DNA from: Limnephilus marmoratus
Taxonomy: Eukaryota > Arthropoda > Insecta > Trichoptera > Limnephilidae
Assembly: GCA_917880885.1 (NCBI GenBank)
Contig: OU862919.1
Location: 17,316,001 to 17,380,000 of the forward strand
Length of the DNA: 64,000 bases
Direction: 5' to 3'
Shown in pieces: positions 1 through 11,325 of the stretch. Each line of letters starts with the position of its first letter. Within the stretch, counting starts at the first letter, position 1. Position numbers and translations under genes: made by a program. The notes under the pieces were generated by a model. It did not search any database. It was given only the letters and a program-made list of their open reading frames with translations, and had not been told where the DNA came from.

Positions 1-700
1 ATCAACTCAACACGGCCTTTGGGACTTAACTTTAGGACAGAAATTTTGAATGCCTTGCTTGATCAGTTTGCTAATCGAGTTCGTGATTATTTTTTAATTC
101 ATTAGTTCTAAAATAGCGAAGTTTCCCAAATCATTACTTAGGTAACTATGATCAGAGCAAATTAACAGCTTGAGATATTCATTAGTAATTTATCGAATAG
201 ATCAATCGATATCAAACAACGCACACATTTTATTTTATTTATAGTATCAATTCACATACCATACTGATTTTTCGGTAAGAGCCAACTAATCATTTAATTT
301 ATCATTCCCATATGGAGAAGAAAATTATCATATAGATATATTCACACTGTCCAAATACGGCATCAAACACATTTCTTGATTTAGGCGTTCGTCTGCGTTA
401 TGAAAAGAAGTGTGGTTAATCCGTTCTTGTTAATAGTCAATCAGACAGACTTGTTGATTTTGGATTTTGGACAGGAGAAAGCGCAGACAATCCAAAATTG
501 GACATGTCTAATCAACAAAGAGATAACAAAGATAAGACAGAGTGAGAGTCTATTATTACCACTAATTTAATATTGTAATATGTGGGTATACTTCGTAATA
601 AAACCTGAGATAAAAAAATCCTCAATTAACATTATAGACGGTGCAAGAGCACATTCCCGAAGAGTTTTAATCATAAATATACCAAACCACCCACTTTTAA
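1..700. other. AT-rich stretch with no recognised gene
   Basis: I see no coding frame of substance, no tRNA and no clear repeat ends here. Frames are short and broken by stops. It is probably ordinary intergenic or intronic DNA, possibly containing the eroded left part of the MITE that ends near 1070. Confidence 0.4.
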
Positions 701-779
701 CAAGTGATTTCAGAGCATATTTTGAGTCAAATATGTAAACTTCAATGTTTTTTCTCAATTATAAACAGTAAAAAAAAAA

Positions 780-1072
780 TTCCATGACACTTCGCAACTG
801 AGTCGTCGGGTAGAGTCGAACGTGTATATCCTAGCCTCGTGATAATCATTCCGCCTCTCCTGCAGCACGGTAATATACAAAACAGCGCGCGTATTACGTG
901 ATCCCGTTGCGACGTGTACTAGTGTGATCAGTGGAAACGTGTGGTTAAAAAAAAATTGTTTTTAATAGAAAAATATATAATAGGACAGCAAAATGACATC
1001 TACTTTTTTACTCCAAATATGTTCAGAAATCGCAGATGAAAATCCTTCGGATACGTGCTGTTACACCCTAAC
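780..1072 (-). mobile_element. Degenerate MITE copy, same family as 59376-59816
   Basis: The stretch 985-1070 (TTTTTTACTCCAAATATG, then a GTGCTGTTACACCC end) closely matches the right terminal repeat of the element at 59745-59816. The internal motif TTGCGACGTGT at about 907 is shared as well. The left terminal repeat is not recognisable, so this is a damaged copy. Orientation is arbitrary because the element is an inverted-repeat element without genes. Confidence 0.55.
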
Positions 1073-1556
1073 CCCCGAAAAATGCTGAAAAAGCCAAATT
1101 GCACCACATGTTTAATAATTCACAAATCTACCTCCTGGTACATAATAATATAACTAATATATTTACAACAAGAAGTCAGGTACTACGGTACTACTAACTT
1201 TCAGTTTTGTCGACGAGTTTCATAATTGATCCTTACTGAATTGTGTAAAAGAAGATTACATTGGCGCGTCCTCCCGCTATTTTATTAGATCATCATATAG
1301 CCATTTTAAAGATCTTTTTCATGGTAGTAGATTACTACTACCATAGAAATAATATTGCGAGTTGCGGGATGAATATATTTGCAATAGACGAGGTGCTAAA
1401 AATTCAGCTCTCGGGTTTCCTCCAGCTTGTAACGCCAAAATTGAGATTAACTACGTACCTTAAAAACACTTCGCACAGCATCCCCAAAGCGTTGCTAAGT
1501 TCGAAGGGGACTTGTATTGCGGAATTACCGTTACTCGCATTACTTTATTTTAATTT
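1073..1556. other. No recognisable feature
   Basis: An open plus-strand frame at 1261-1560 has no recognisable domain and lies next to a minus-strand retroelement. I treat it as chance. The stretch may include eroded 3' flank of the Penelope-like fragment, but no GIY-YIG endonuclease signature could be found. Confidence 0.35.
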
Positions 1557-2242
1557 TTAGTATGAGAGGGCTCGTCTAGGGTATATATACTTGGTCGAAG
1601 TGTCCGACTGGCTAAATTTATCGTCAATATCCGTAGTGTTAATTAAATATTTACCTAAGTGATTATTAATGTGAAAGGCGGGTTTTATTGCAGGGAATTT
1701 TTTTACGCTTAAAGAAGAAAAGTTATTTGTAAACAGAACTCTACGCCATTGGAATTGGTGATTAATATTAATATTATTATTTGACTTATTAAAGGGAAAT
1801 TTATTTGATGCTATTTGTTTCAATTTTTTATTAAGAATATTGTCTACTAGTTTTGTCTCGTATCCGTTATTTATAGCGATTTGTTTAATTATGGATAATT
1901 CCTTGTTAAAATTATTATTGTTTAGTGGTACCGTTATCAAACCATGCATCATGGAGTGGATAGCTGAATGTTTGTGGGATAAGGGGTGGTTGGATGAATT
2001 GTGAATGGTAGTATCAGTATTGGTAGGTTTACGGTAGATATCGAAATCAATTTTATTATTAAAGTTAGGTCTAGAAAATTCAAGGTTGAGTTGGTACCTA
2101 TTTCTAAACTAAATTGAATTTGTTTGTGAAAGGAAGCCCCAAGTATGATATGGGTATCCCCAGCAAGCCCCAAGTATGATATGGGTACTCTCCTAGGTTG
2201 AGTTAATATTAAAAATAAGATTTTATACAACATAATGCACAT
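1557..2242 (-). pseudogene. Penelope-like retroelement RT fragment, frameshifted
   Basis: On the minus strand two overlapping frames join into the palm-to-linker part of a Penelope-like reverse transcriptase. In order they read a piece with LNFLDLT, then IDFDIYRKPTNTDTTIHNSS (nt about 2010-2060), then HSMMHGLITVPLNNNNF, ELSIIKQIAINNGY, LVDNILNKKL, and finally PAFHINNHLGKYLINT with a DKFSQS tail. This order and wording are typical of the family. A single frame change lies near 2060-2095, between LNFLDLT and IDFDIYRKP. The GIY-YIG endonuclease that normally follows is not visible, so the copy is truncated at both ends. A 27-bp direct duplication (CCCCAAGTATGATATGGGTA, about 2137-2188) sits at its upstream edge. 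Family assignment is from recalled motifs and has not been searched. Confidence 0.72.
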
Positions 2243-2690
2243 TTAAATGAATACAATATCATCTGAGATCTGACCTTAAATGTGGCAGTTTAGTCGCGGA
2301 GACGCATCAGACATGGTTTGGTATTATGGCACTTATGTGGTGTGATCTGCACTGCGATTGCGGCATTACTTCACCTTGTACCAAAAAATGAACAACGTAC
2401 GCTGCTAGTATGGGGTGGAAAACCATCACCATATTGCATTAAAAAATAATAACAGATATAACTCTAAAATAAACGAAATAAGTTTTTATGGATCTTTGAG
2501 CAAATATATGAGTTGTGCATCATTGTCATTGTCATTAGCAAAGTTATTATTTGTTATACACGGTGTACTGAAACTAGTGGTATTTGAGGGAAAATGGTGA
2601 GTCTACAAACTACATTACACAGAAAACCCAAAAAAATATTTTTCTTTCGATCAAGAATTTAGTTTTTTTTACCATTACAAGTTTTTTTTT
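2243..2690. other. No recognisable feature
   Basis: AT-rich, with short frames only. No repeat termini or tRNA-like structure seen. Confidence 0.35.
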
Positions 2691-2694
2691 TTTA

Positions 2695-2865
2695 CATTAA
2701 TTCCACACAGGAGGCTTTGAGGAAAATAATTTCTCTCAGAGCCTATGTCATCGGGGATACTGTGTGGAGGGTTTTTTTGAGGAGAGGAAGGAATGAACAT
2801 TGGTCTTGAAGAGACCCATGTTGTAGGAAGGAGGAAACACAGAGGCCATGTTTGACATTTTTTAG
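2695..2865 (-). mobile_element. LINE 3' tail with double hairpin (5'-truncated copy)
   Basis: Reversed, this reads the last codons of a LINE ORF (FPPSYNMGLFKTNVHSFLSS), then the 3' hairpin of the family seen in full at 34179-34760. The hairpin consists of an outer CCACACAG/CTGTGTGG-type stem and an inner CTGAG/CTCAG stem. A T-run at 2683-2694 marks the minus-strand 3' end. The copy is under 200 bp, so it is heavily 5'-truncated. Confidence 0.65.
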
Positions 2866-3004
2866 GATTAAAACGAACTTTGGAGTCAGTCCCATGCAGC
2901 TTTGACGCATTTTAAAATACACTAAACACAGATATTAACCTACAGCCATTTTTTTTTTCAAATTTGATCTAATAAATTTTGATTTTGGACTCGGTGTATT
3001 CTTT

Positions 3005-3425
3005 TTTATGTGAATATATCAGAAGAGTCCCAGCTACTTCCGTCTGGAGCCAGTGAGACTATGGCATCCCCAATTGGGGTATGTTGTGAGGCTGAATGTA
3101 GTAGGGAGGGGGAGGAGATGGGGAAGAGGAAGGTGGGGAAGTACCTGGCTATTCAGGTCTCTTCACCAAACACGGCTTAAGTCATTTCAAGCAACGTTTC
3201 AACAATTGGTGGTCTTACACCAGGGCGATGTGGAGAGTACCTTCCACTCTGGAACGTGCCGCAAATTTACTTTATATTATTTTTAAATTAATTAATTGTG
3301 AAATAACAGAAATTAATCAAATAAAATTTATTTGCCCACGCCGGAATACCAACCCGCGACCTTCGGATTGTGAGTCAAGAGCCTTACTCCTTGAACACGG
3401 TGGCCGTCAAAACGAAAACGAAAGC
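3005..3425 (-). mobile_element. tRNA-derived SINE copy (family A)
   Basis: Read on the minus strand, the head near 3415-3345 contains GGAGTAAGGCTCTTGACTC and CCGAAGGTCGCGGGTTGG. These resemble the D-arm to T-arm (A-box and B-box) region of a tRNA. The body has an A/T-rich stretch, then CGTTCCAGAGTGGAAG, CGCCCTGGTGTAAGACCACC, and a pyrimidine-rich segment. It ends in CCAGACGGAAGTAGCTGGG. Other copies lie at 36663-36960 and 37277-37650, with fragments at 12690-12800 and 5620-6110. Identification as a SINE rests on the internal promoter-like head plus multiple copies sharing both ends. Confidence 0.7.
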
Positions 3426-3594
3426 TCAAATCAAAAAATTATACCAACAAAATCGACACCAAATGTGTTTGTACCAAATAGTTTCAGAACACTGTACATT
3501 ATTAAGATCGTCATCTCTGTAGTTCGATCATAGTTTTTTTTTGTATTAAGATGTCATTGGATCGTTTCTAGGTAGTTAGATTATAGTTATTTAG

Positions 3595-3862
3595 ATGTAG
3601 ATGTTATTTGATAATCATCTATGTAGTTAAATCACAGTTATTTAGATGCAGATGTTGTTGGATATTCATCTATGTAGTTAGATCACAGTTATTTAGATGC
3701 AGATGTTGTTGGATATTCATCTATGTAGTTAGATCACAGTTATTTAGATGCAGATGTTGTTGGATATTCATCTATGTAGTTAGATCACAGTTATTTAGAT
3801 GCAGATGTTGTTGGATATTCATCTATGTAGTTAGATCCTAGTTATTTGGAAGTAGATATTGT
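3595..3862. repeat. 51-bp minisatellite, about 5 copies
   Basis: Tandem units of 51 bp begin like TTTAGATGCAGATGTTGTTG and continue GATATTCATCTATGTAGTTAG. The central units are identical and the outer ones diverged. Because 51 is a multiple of three, a plus-strand frame stays open through the array (repeating IYVVRSQLFRCRCCWIF), but this is a by-product of unit length. I do not call it a gene. Confidence 0.9.
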
Positions 3863-4029
3863 TGGGTCGACCTCTATATAGTTAAATTGAAGATTTGGTT
3901 TAGAAAAATAGGTACCTACGTGATGAATCCAAGGTATTTGAAAGAAGCATTATATGATTTTTTTACGAACAAAACCGGAAGCAAATAATTTCTACCTCTT
4001 TGAATGACAATAAGAAAAAATACAAGTGT

Positions 4030-4252
4030 ACAGTTCACACGCGGTAGAAGTGAAACCTTCAGAAAACTAAAGTAGACAAGAGTGGAAGGCTACGAAGCAC
4101 AGCACACAGAGAAGACCGATTTTTCTTGGTATTTCATTCTCTCGCAGGCTAAATCCCATAGATACATGTGGTTGTCTCTTTTTAGTGTCGCTTTTTCGAT
4201 TCATCGAGTTTCTAATCACAGCGGTGCTAAAGAAGTTTTCACTTCAACAAAA
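4030..4252 (-). mobile_element. MITE family D copy
   Basis: The ends are GCGGTAGAAGTGAAACCTTC (left) and, inverted on the right, GAAGTGAAAACTTC then TTTAGCACCGCTGTGATT. The same pair of ends brackets about 220 bp at 26870-27100 and 54655-54866, and about 500 bp ending at 16133. There is no coding capacity. The superfamily could not be assigned. Confidence 0.6.
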
Positions 4253-4259
4253 CGGCGTA

Positions 4260-5130
4260 TTTTTCAATTCCCCATATTAGGTAGCTAGGTTAGGTACCTA
4301 CACAACTTAAGTATAAGCAGATTTTGATTTGCTTAAAAATAAATTGTTGCGAACAAGACAAATTTGATGAAATCACTGCGAATTTGTGACCTTTCTCTCT
4401 TCTCTAACTTTTACCTTGCCTCTGACCATATGTCTCTCTATATCCAAAATTTCAGTGTTAGCATCAACTAACAATAACAATCATTTGAAAACGTATCAAC
4501 ATATTCCAAAAATAGAATATTCCATACATAAATTTGACCAATCGCAATTGTCTAAAAATTATTACAAAATTTAGACCCCTGACCTAAGCCACGTACATAG
4601 TTTATAGTATTTTATGGCACAGGATTAAATTATGAATAACTCCATTCAGACAGACACAGTTCTTTGTAAGCGGCAAGACTATGCCCATACCGGGCTAACC
4701 CGGTCGACAAGTCTTCATATTTGGTGTGATTGCTCCCAATAGTCGATGCAGTATATCTGTTGTGGTAATGTAAATTACTTTGGCTTTGCCCAATAACTGT
4801 TGCGCAAACAGCGTGCCCTCGACCGTATGTCATTATGTGATATAACTTGCTATTGCTATCGTTTTTTTTAGATATTGATTACGAGAGCTGTAATTATATT
4901 GGTATAGATTATTATTGTTAGTGTAAAATATGCGTTTAGCTAATTACTAATAATTTAGTAGGTACCTACTTACCTTGGCCCTTAATTCATGGGCAAAGCC
5001 ATTTTAGGACATTTTTGAAGGCACTTTGGAGAAATAACTACTTCGAGAGTGTTGAAATTTCTAAATTCTCTCTTGACACTCTTGGCAGGTGTATTTATGG
5101 TTTCGTAAATATGTTACGATGATTAGGCCC
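4260..5130. other. No recognisable feature
   Basis: Short frames, AT-rich, no inverted termini or tRNA-like structure recognised. Confidence 0.35.
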
Positions 5131-5144
5131 AAATAAAGCAGTTT

Positions 5145-5312
5145 GATACCAGATTGTTCTGCAATGGCAGTGTTATCGTTATCAAATGGTCACCATCGCT
5201 ATTGCAATAGCAGTTATCGTTATCAAAAGGTCATCATCGCTGTTGCAATGACAGTGTTATCATTACTAAAAAGTAACTATCGCTATTGCAATGACAGTGT
5301 TATTGTTATTTA
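5145..5312. repeat. Degenerate tandem repeat, about 55-bp unit, 3 copies
   Basis: Three imperfect units share GTTATCGTTATCAAA, then GGTCA(C/T)CATCGCTATTGCAATGRCAGT. No coding significance. Confidence 0.7.
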
Positions 5313-5619
5313 CGTATTTTTATTTTTTTTAATGTTCTCCGTAAAACGATTATCCACCAAAACATCAGGGAGAAGATTACAAATTAAAACGGCATGGGGG
5401 TAGTTTTATTATTTTGTGACATGCGTCAAAAGAAAGGTGTTCAATACAGAATCGTTGCAATTGAGTCGTTTCAACGTTCCGGTAGGCAGAAGTTCTCTCT
5501 TTCGGAGCATAAAAAAGTGCATGGTATCTCCCACGAGAATACTTTTTAGGTTAGGTTCACCATCGCTATTGCGCATTGGCAGCGCAGCCTTTTAAAATTG
5601 ATTTTTTATGTGAATACGG

Positions 5620-6110
5620 AAAGATGTGTCCCAACTTCTCCCAACTGCCCGTAGTCAGTGGGACTGTGGAATTACCATACAGGATACCTGTACGAGGCTC
5701 AACTAACATCTCAGCTCATATGAGACTTCTCAGGTTGAGATTGGCTGGGCATGTACAGAGAATGCCGGACACACGCGTCCCAAAAAGAATTATGACTGGA
5801 CACCCAGGTGGAAGGAGAAAAGTGGAAAGACCCAACTGAGGTGGGAAGACGAGGTAAGAGGGAATGCAGCATAGCTTCTCCAGGTAACAAACTGGAAGCC
5901 AGCCGCAGAAGACAGGAGGAGTTTGAGGCGAATGTTGCAGGAAGCCAAAGCTCGAAATGAGTTGTAGCGCCATCTAAGAGGAAGAAGATATGAGTCTCAA
6001 GATATAGGAATAGGAAGGAGATGTAGAAGAGCAAGGTTGGAAAATACCCGAGATAAGTTTTTAAATCTGGTCGCCAAATACGGCAAAAGTCAATCAAGCA
6101 ACGCTTTCAT
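5620..6110 (-). mobile_element. SINE family A fragments flanking a LINE fragment
   Basis: The segment 5625-5670 (TGTGAATAC, TCCCAACT, CAGTGGGACT) resembles the 3' part of SINE family A. The segment 6005-6105 (GAAGGAGATG, GCCAAATACGGC, CAAGCAACG) resembles its middle. Between them sits a LINE ORF fragment. The simplest reading is a SINE copy split by a LINE insertion, but both SINE pieces are diverged. Confidence 0.4.
5715..5968 (+). pseudogene. LINE ORF C-terminal fragment, frameshifted
   Basis: Across frames this reads LRLRLAGHVQRMPDTRVPKR, MTGHPGGRRKVERP, LRWEDEVRG, LLQVTNWKPAAEDR and LQEAKARNEL, then a stop. This is the familiar C-terminus of many insect LINE polymerases (an RWxGHVxRM motif, then GRRKxGRPxxRW, then WxxxAxDR). 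At least two frame changes, near 5838 and 5900, make it non-functional. The exact clade is not determined. Confidence 0.6.
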
Positions 6111-6289
6111 TTAAAAATCTATTAACAATCAAAATTCATGCTTTTATAATATTTCATAATGGGTATCTGTAACTACATATCGATCATCCAGTTGATAAAT
6201 TATTTAATTAATTTAGTTCGTGGCACTCCATTTTAAAATAAATAAATATCTAAATCAATTTTAATAATCTAAACATTAAGTTTTACAAG

Positions 6290-6560
6290 GAATTTATATC
6301 AATGCCATTTAATAAATAAATTGTTTCTCCCTGCGAGTCCTTTCCCATTCGTTCCGTTCCCCTCCCGTTTCCCCTTCCTCTCCCGCTTCTCCTTCCCCTC
6401 TCGCGTTCCCACTCCGCCTCCTCCACCTTCCCTCTCCCACTCCACTCCCCCCCGTCCCACGAATCCCCTAGCCGAGTTCCCCTCCCGCATTCTATACATT
6501 CAGTCCCGGTACATTCAGTTTTCAAACAGCTCGCGTGCCACCTATTGCTATTTTTTTGTA
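6290..6560 (-). mobile_element. Helitron-derived fragment, C-rich
   Basis: Reversed, the segment 6490-6545 reads GCACGCGAGC and TTTGAAAACTGAATGTA, then a purine-rich low-complexity tract. This matches the 3' part of the Helitrons at 17084-18287 and 38820-39679 (same GCGAGCAGTTTGAAAACT block before the GGA-rich tract). Neither end is clear. Apparent proline-rich or glycine-rich frames here are low-complexity artefacts. Confidence 0.5.
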
Positions 6561-6741
6561 AAAATTTAATAATGCCAGAGCTTATCAGTTTTTATGCAAA
6601 CCTTGTCCTGACAATAACGAACACAAAAAAAAGAATTATCCATTTTGGTGCAGTCGTTTGGAAGTTTGCGTGTACATACATTTCAGCGATTCATTTTTAT
6701 TTATATAGAATAAGGAATAAATAGAATAAATATAGAATATC

Positions 6742-6957
6742 TATAGAAGATAAAAGATAGAAGATAGAAGATAGAAGATAGAAGATAGAAGATAGAAGAT
6801 AGAAGATAGAAGATAGAAGATAGAAGATAGAAGATAGAAGATAGAAGATAGAAGATAGAAGATAGAAGATAGAAGATAGAAGATAGAAGATAGAAGATAG
6901 AAGATAGAAGATAGAAGATAGAAGATAGAAGATAGAAGATAGAAGATAGAAGATAGA
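6742..6957. repeat. 7-bp microsatellite (AGAAGAT)n, about 30 copies
   Basis: Near-perfect tandem GATAGAA units run about 215 bp with almost no interruption after the first imperfect units. It lies just downstream of the Helitron-derived segment. Likely to be highly polymorphic in length. Confidence 0.95.
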
Positions 6958-6959
6958 TT

Positions 6960-7850
6960 GACAGACTTTAAAACTTATACATGAGAGTATTTCAATTTAA
7001 TCGAAAAACATAAATGAGAACACCACTAGAGCATATTGGTCATCAATGTAAAACTCCAACTTCTAAATTTTATGTGAAATGCTTACAGCTAAATACAATA
7101 AATTCAATTTTGCAGTAAAATGTTGAATTCAACATAAAATATTTATAGAATTTGTATCGTTAGATTCCTTGGAATTGCCTTTTATGAGCCATTCGTCTAA
7201 CGTCATTCAGAAATCGTGGAATGGAAAGTCACAAAATGAAATGCATGAACGGATGAAATATTTACCGCGAATAGAATATTAATACGTATTTGGTTCGTAT
7301 GTCTTACAGGCAAAAGAGTTCTTGACTCGAGTTATTTTCGTGAAAACCGTCTCACCTGTTTTCAAAATGTACATGGACTTTGGAAACTTGAAGGGGAACA
7401 AAAATTAGGTGATGTATTAAAATTCAGCAGCAGTTATATATATTCAATTAACATGAAATTATTGACTTTTTAAGATATCGAAGGCTGCAATCACAACATT
7501 GGCGTAGAGAGAATTTACTTGCCCCCGAGCAACGTAATCACTGAGCCTCGTATATTTGGTGTTGCAATGGTTACGATGCGTTACGAAAATTTAATTATGA
7601 AATTTTTTAATGATGTACCTATCTAACAATCTATTTCTTTAAATGCAGATTACCCTTCTTAGAAAAAAAAACTTTCTATATGTTAAAGTACATCTCGAAA
7701 ATTTTCTTTGCGGGCACATTTGGCTCTAGCAAGCAATTGAAGAGGTGTTTATTTACCTGCTTTAAAACATTAATTCGTTCAACTAAGGTAGCAACCAAAA
7801 TGTGGGAATTAGTTGAGAAAATATTGGTGATTTTTAAAATGAGACGATCA
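6960..7850. other. No recognisable feature
   Basis: AT-rich, frames short. I see no tRNA, repeat end or LINE motif. The plus-strand frame at 7680-8021 runs through the tRNA-like pseudogene and is probably chance. Confidence 0.35.
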
Positions 7851-7851
7851 G

Positions 7852-7923
7852 ATCTCAATAGCATGGTGGCAGAGCATTGTTCCGGTAAGACAGAGATTCT
7901 GGGTTCGATCCCCAGTTGCGAGC
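7852..7923 (+). tRNA. tRNA-like pseudogene (nominal anticodon GGT)
   Basis: Seventy-two bases fit a cloverleaf. The D arm is TAGCATGGTGGCAGAGCA (A box), the anticodon stem TTGTT/GACAG, the loop CCGGTAA, and the T arm CTGGG TTCGATC CCCAG (perfect B box). A TTTT tract follows at 7925. The acceptor stem pairs at only about 5 of 7 positions, and position 33 is C instead of the near-universal U. It is therefore more likely a tRNA pseudogene or SINE head than a working tRNA. The nominal GGT anticodon (Thr) should not be taken as identity. Confidence 0.5.
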
Positions 7924-7939
7924 GTTTTATTTATATTTT

Positions 7940-8860
7940 CTGTGTTTTATTCTGTTTTATATTTTATTTTCTCATATTATATTCTACTTTATTTGTTACG
8001 TTCGACAATAATTTACTTTAGTAACTACCGCTGCTTTACTCTGTGGTTCGTCTATTTTGTAATATCTTACATCAGAATTAAGACTTACTGTCTTAAGTAC
8101 GTTTAACAGATATTAAATTGGAGTCTGGGGCATCTAAGCCCCAAGACTGTTGGGTCGCTTTAACTAAACTAACGTTTAGAACCTATAGACAAGTTTTCAT
8201 GTGACAGCATTTGTTGGGCCACTTGTAATAAATAATATTCAAATGTAAAAAGAAAACTCAATATTGTTGTCACCCAAACGGGTTGTAATGTAGGTTTCTT
8301 CACAAAACTGCCAGACGAGATCTTATGAGGGGTCAAATAAATATTTCGCAGCCAAAACCGAACGAGCGGTGGATGCGCCACTGATTTTGAATGAATTATT
8401 TGAATGATTACAGCTTTTTCAATAGTTTTTAATAAAATTCATCAGAAATAAATTACAATTTTATTGGTCACTGAAAAAGGTTATATGTTCCTAATCACAT
8501 CTACATATTTATAGCTACCTTCCTACACAGATTATGAACAAGGGTCCGATTTTGATTCATAGAATTCAATGAACATCAGTGATATCAATGTCCATTGAAT
8601 GTTTTATGTATTGAGGCTACCCATACTAGAACATATTCATGATTCTAGTGAAATCCTTAGGAATCATCTGATACTCTTATATTGAATTGGTTATACCAAG
8701 TGAGGTCTTACCAAAGGACTGGAGGTTTCTTATTGTAATACGTGCTTTGAATTTTCAATACTGATTAAGTGAATTATTTTGGAATGGTTATAAAATACGG
8801 GTTAATTAATATAAATGAAAATTAGGAAAAAAATACAAGGTGTGTACAAAACATCCCACA
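7940..8860. other. No recognisable gene
   Basis: AT-rich with short frames. A small inverted motif at about 8126-8148 (GGGGCATCTAAGCCCC) could form a hairpin. Nothing else stands out. Confidence 0.35.
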
Positions 8861-8869
8861 AATTCAAAG

Positions 8870-9337
8870 ACTGTACGTGATATTGGATTAATGGATTAAA
8901 ATGGATTAAAGACCAAAGTAGACAATATTACCAAAATATCATAGCATAAAATAAAAAAAAATTCAAGTAACACACAAAACCAACTTAAAACACAAACACA
9001 CAACACTTATTAAAAATATCGTTTTTAACCTCATACATATAATATTATTTATTTTCAAATTTACATTAATTTTAAATCTCTACTTTTTTAGTTTAATTTA
9101 TCTTAATCATATGTTTTTTTATTTACTTTATTCCGTTTTTCACCAATATTATATATGAATATATTTTTTATATGTATTGTATAATTTTGTGTATAATTTA
9201 TGTGTATAATTTTGTATATGAAATGGAGGCCTCAGCACGGGTAAACCACCCAGTGAGGCCAACATAATTGAATTGTTCTCTATAATTTAAATATATTGCA
9301 TCAAATAAAAAATAAAAAATAAAATAAAAATTGCTAT
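8870..9337 (+). mobile_element. Probable LINE 3' UTR with poly-A tail
   Basis: The block ends in (AAATAAA)n-rich sequence (about 9303-9332), preceded by a stem-loop GAGGCCTCA, GGGTAAACCACCC, TGAGGCC at 9228-9260. Its layout matches the 3' UTRs of the jockey-like copies at 22200-22604 and 28160-28550. No coding part is left here, so the assignment is by layout only. Confidence 0.4.
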
Positions 9338-9499
9338 ACTTAGATATTTGTGAATTGTTCTATAAACACAAGAGTTAAGAGGAAGCCATAAGCCAAATAT
9401 GTATTTATTCTTAGTGTGCCTTATATCGCCAGGGAAATAGGTAGGTAATACGCATAAAAATCGCTTGGCAAATGTAGTCCAAAAACACTCAAATTAATC

Positions 9500-10552
9500 A
9501 AGTTAATCAAAGCATAGAATATGGGATTATAGGTTGGGGATCTGACTCAAACATCCAAATGAAGCAGCTGGTTAAAACGCAAAAGGCAATAATAAAAATA
9601 ATCCTGAAAGTACGCATAAGAACTCTATACAGGAAGACGCTTTTATAGAAGGTCACCAATTATTTAGGCTTATAGATAGTGCCGATAATAGTTAAATATT
9701 AATGATTGTGTTTTAAAGTGTGTAAAGGGTGTGGTAAATCAAATAAGTAAAATATCGGTACATTACTTACAGGTTTATTAACAATTTACAACTTATGCAT
9801 AATTCCTCTATATTTTAATATTTTACGATAATAATAATGTGAAGGGCGAACAAACACGATTTGCAAGCGAGTCTTGACCGGGAGATTAAAACAGAATGAT
9901 CGGCAAGTTTTTAATGCGGCGCGGAGAAAGTTCTTGCGACTTGAAAATGAATCCGATTGGCTGCTTGGGGATCAATGGAATAGCCAGCCGACTGCAATTC
10001 AGTGTCCTTTGTTCGACCTCCACACTCAATCAAAATAATTTTTTAAAAACTTTAATGTGTTCAGCATTACTAAACATAAATAAAAATATGAGTACCTTGC
10101 TGAGCAAAACACCTACACTACAAGGACGAAATTCTCAAAACTACTGAACATCCCAAAATTAAATACATCTTTTGGCCAGAAAAACCATAATTTCCATGCT
10201 ACAAAACTATATATGAGTATATAATGCCCTTCCAGTTGAAATTAAGAACACCATGAAGACACAAAAGTTTAAAAAAATGTCAAATTATGATAAAGTCAAC
10301 ATGTAGATGAGGAAATAATTAAAATTATGCAGTAACCCCAACGCAACCTACAGACAACAAGCATAAATACTTTTTTTTATTTAATTTATTGTTTATTTTG
10401 TGAAAATCAACAAAAGATGAGACAATCATGATCAACACCCTTATAACAATATACAGACCGCCTCGGAACAGGAATACCTAGTAAGGAGGACTGTGAACAA
10501 ACTGCTTTGCTTTGTATTTTTATATTGTCATTACATAAAAAAATAAAAAAGG
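9500..10552 (+). pseudogene. Decayed jockey-like LINE 3' half
   Basis: The segment 9510-9640 reads IEYGIIGWGS, then LVKTQKAIIKIILK, the thumb region typical of jockey-like RTs. After an unrelated interval the frame resumes at about 10120 with RTKFSKLLNIPKLNTSFGQK, NHNFHATKLYM, NALPVEIKNT, the usual C-terminus. A 3' UTR follows and ends in an A-rich tail at 10534-10550. Multiple stops and frame changes make it a pseudogene. The same protein family is better preserved at 21640-22196 and 27229-28155. Confidence 0.65.
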
Positions 10553-10559
10553 AATCTGT

Positions 10560-11185
10560 CACAGAAAATCTTAGCTAAAATATTATATATTTATTATATG
10601 CTTTCAAACATTTCAATTGAAGAACATTTTTTTAGTGGTTTACGCTTATATTTTTAATAAAGTAATTAATAAATTTATTCAAATTCTACTCAACCAAAAC
10701 TACAGGAAAAACTAATCATATTATTAATATTCATAACCGATAAAATAGTTATTTCACGTTAAACTTCGCCTCAATTAGTTACAAAGTAATCATAATACGA
10801 TACATTTATTTCAAATGGTTCGTAAACTATAATATAAGGTTGTACGTTGCATTAATTAGAAAGAGAGGAAAATGGATGAAAGAAAATAATCAATAAAATA
10901 ATAGAATTGAATCGTGTTATAACAATAATTAGGAATACAACAATAATAACATGAGGTAGTGTATATGAGTAAACCAATGAAGCAAATAGTGAATTGCCAA
11001 TTAAACAGAGTGGTGTGGTGTTTCAGCCTCTCTGCCTACCTCTACAGAGTGTTCTGTATGTTACGTCATTAGAATTATTAGAGGTATTAGACCTTTGAGT
11101 CTAGGTAGGTAGTCTTAGAATAAGTTCAATTTCAGAGGAAGTATAATCATCTAGGTAGGTTTATATCATATTGAAATTGAAATGG
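10560..11185. other. No recognisable feature
   Basis: AT-rich, no significant frame. A repeated CTAGGTAGGT(A/T) motif near 11100-11160 is the only pattern noticed. Confidence 0.35.
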
Positions 11186-11189
11186 TTCA

Positions 11190-11325
11190 AGGATTATTTA
11201 TTTAACTAATAGATGATATCAAACCACAAAAGTGGGTGAGACAATCTCCGAACCAATGAAGATTACATTGGGAATGCCACAAGGGTCTGTTCTCGGACCT
11301 ATTCTTTTTATAATGTACATTAAGA
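11190..11325 (+). pseudogene. RT palm fragment (jockey-like LINE)
   Basis: A short plus-strand stretch reads SEPMKITLGMPQGSVLGPIL then FIMYI. This is the conserved RT block containing PQGS that lies just before the catalytic YADD motif. The match stops at about 11320 and no YADD follows, so this is a small relic. Confidence 0.65.

Noticed and set aside
3608..3841. Open frame encoding a repetitive cysteine-rich peptide (IYVVRSQLFRCRCCWIF)n
   Set aside because: It is the translation of a 51-bp minisatellite. The frame stays open only because the unit is a multiple of three, and it has no upstream gene structure.
3595..3862. Regular spaced repeats considered as a CRISPR array
   Set aside because: Units are directly adjacent with no unique spacers, and the window is eukaryotic.
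5711..6097. 128-codon minus-strand frame
   Set aside because: Lies antisense to a recognisable LINE C-terminus on the plus strand.
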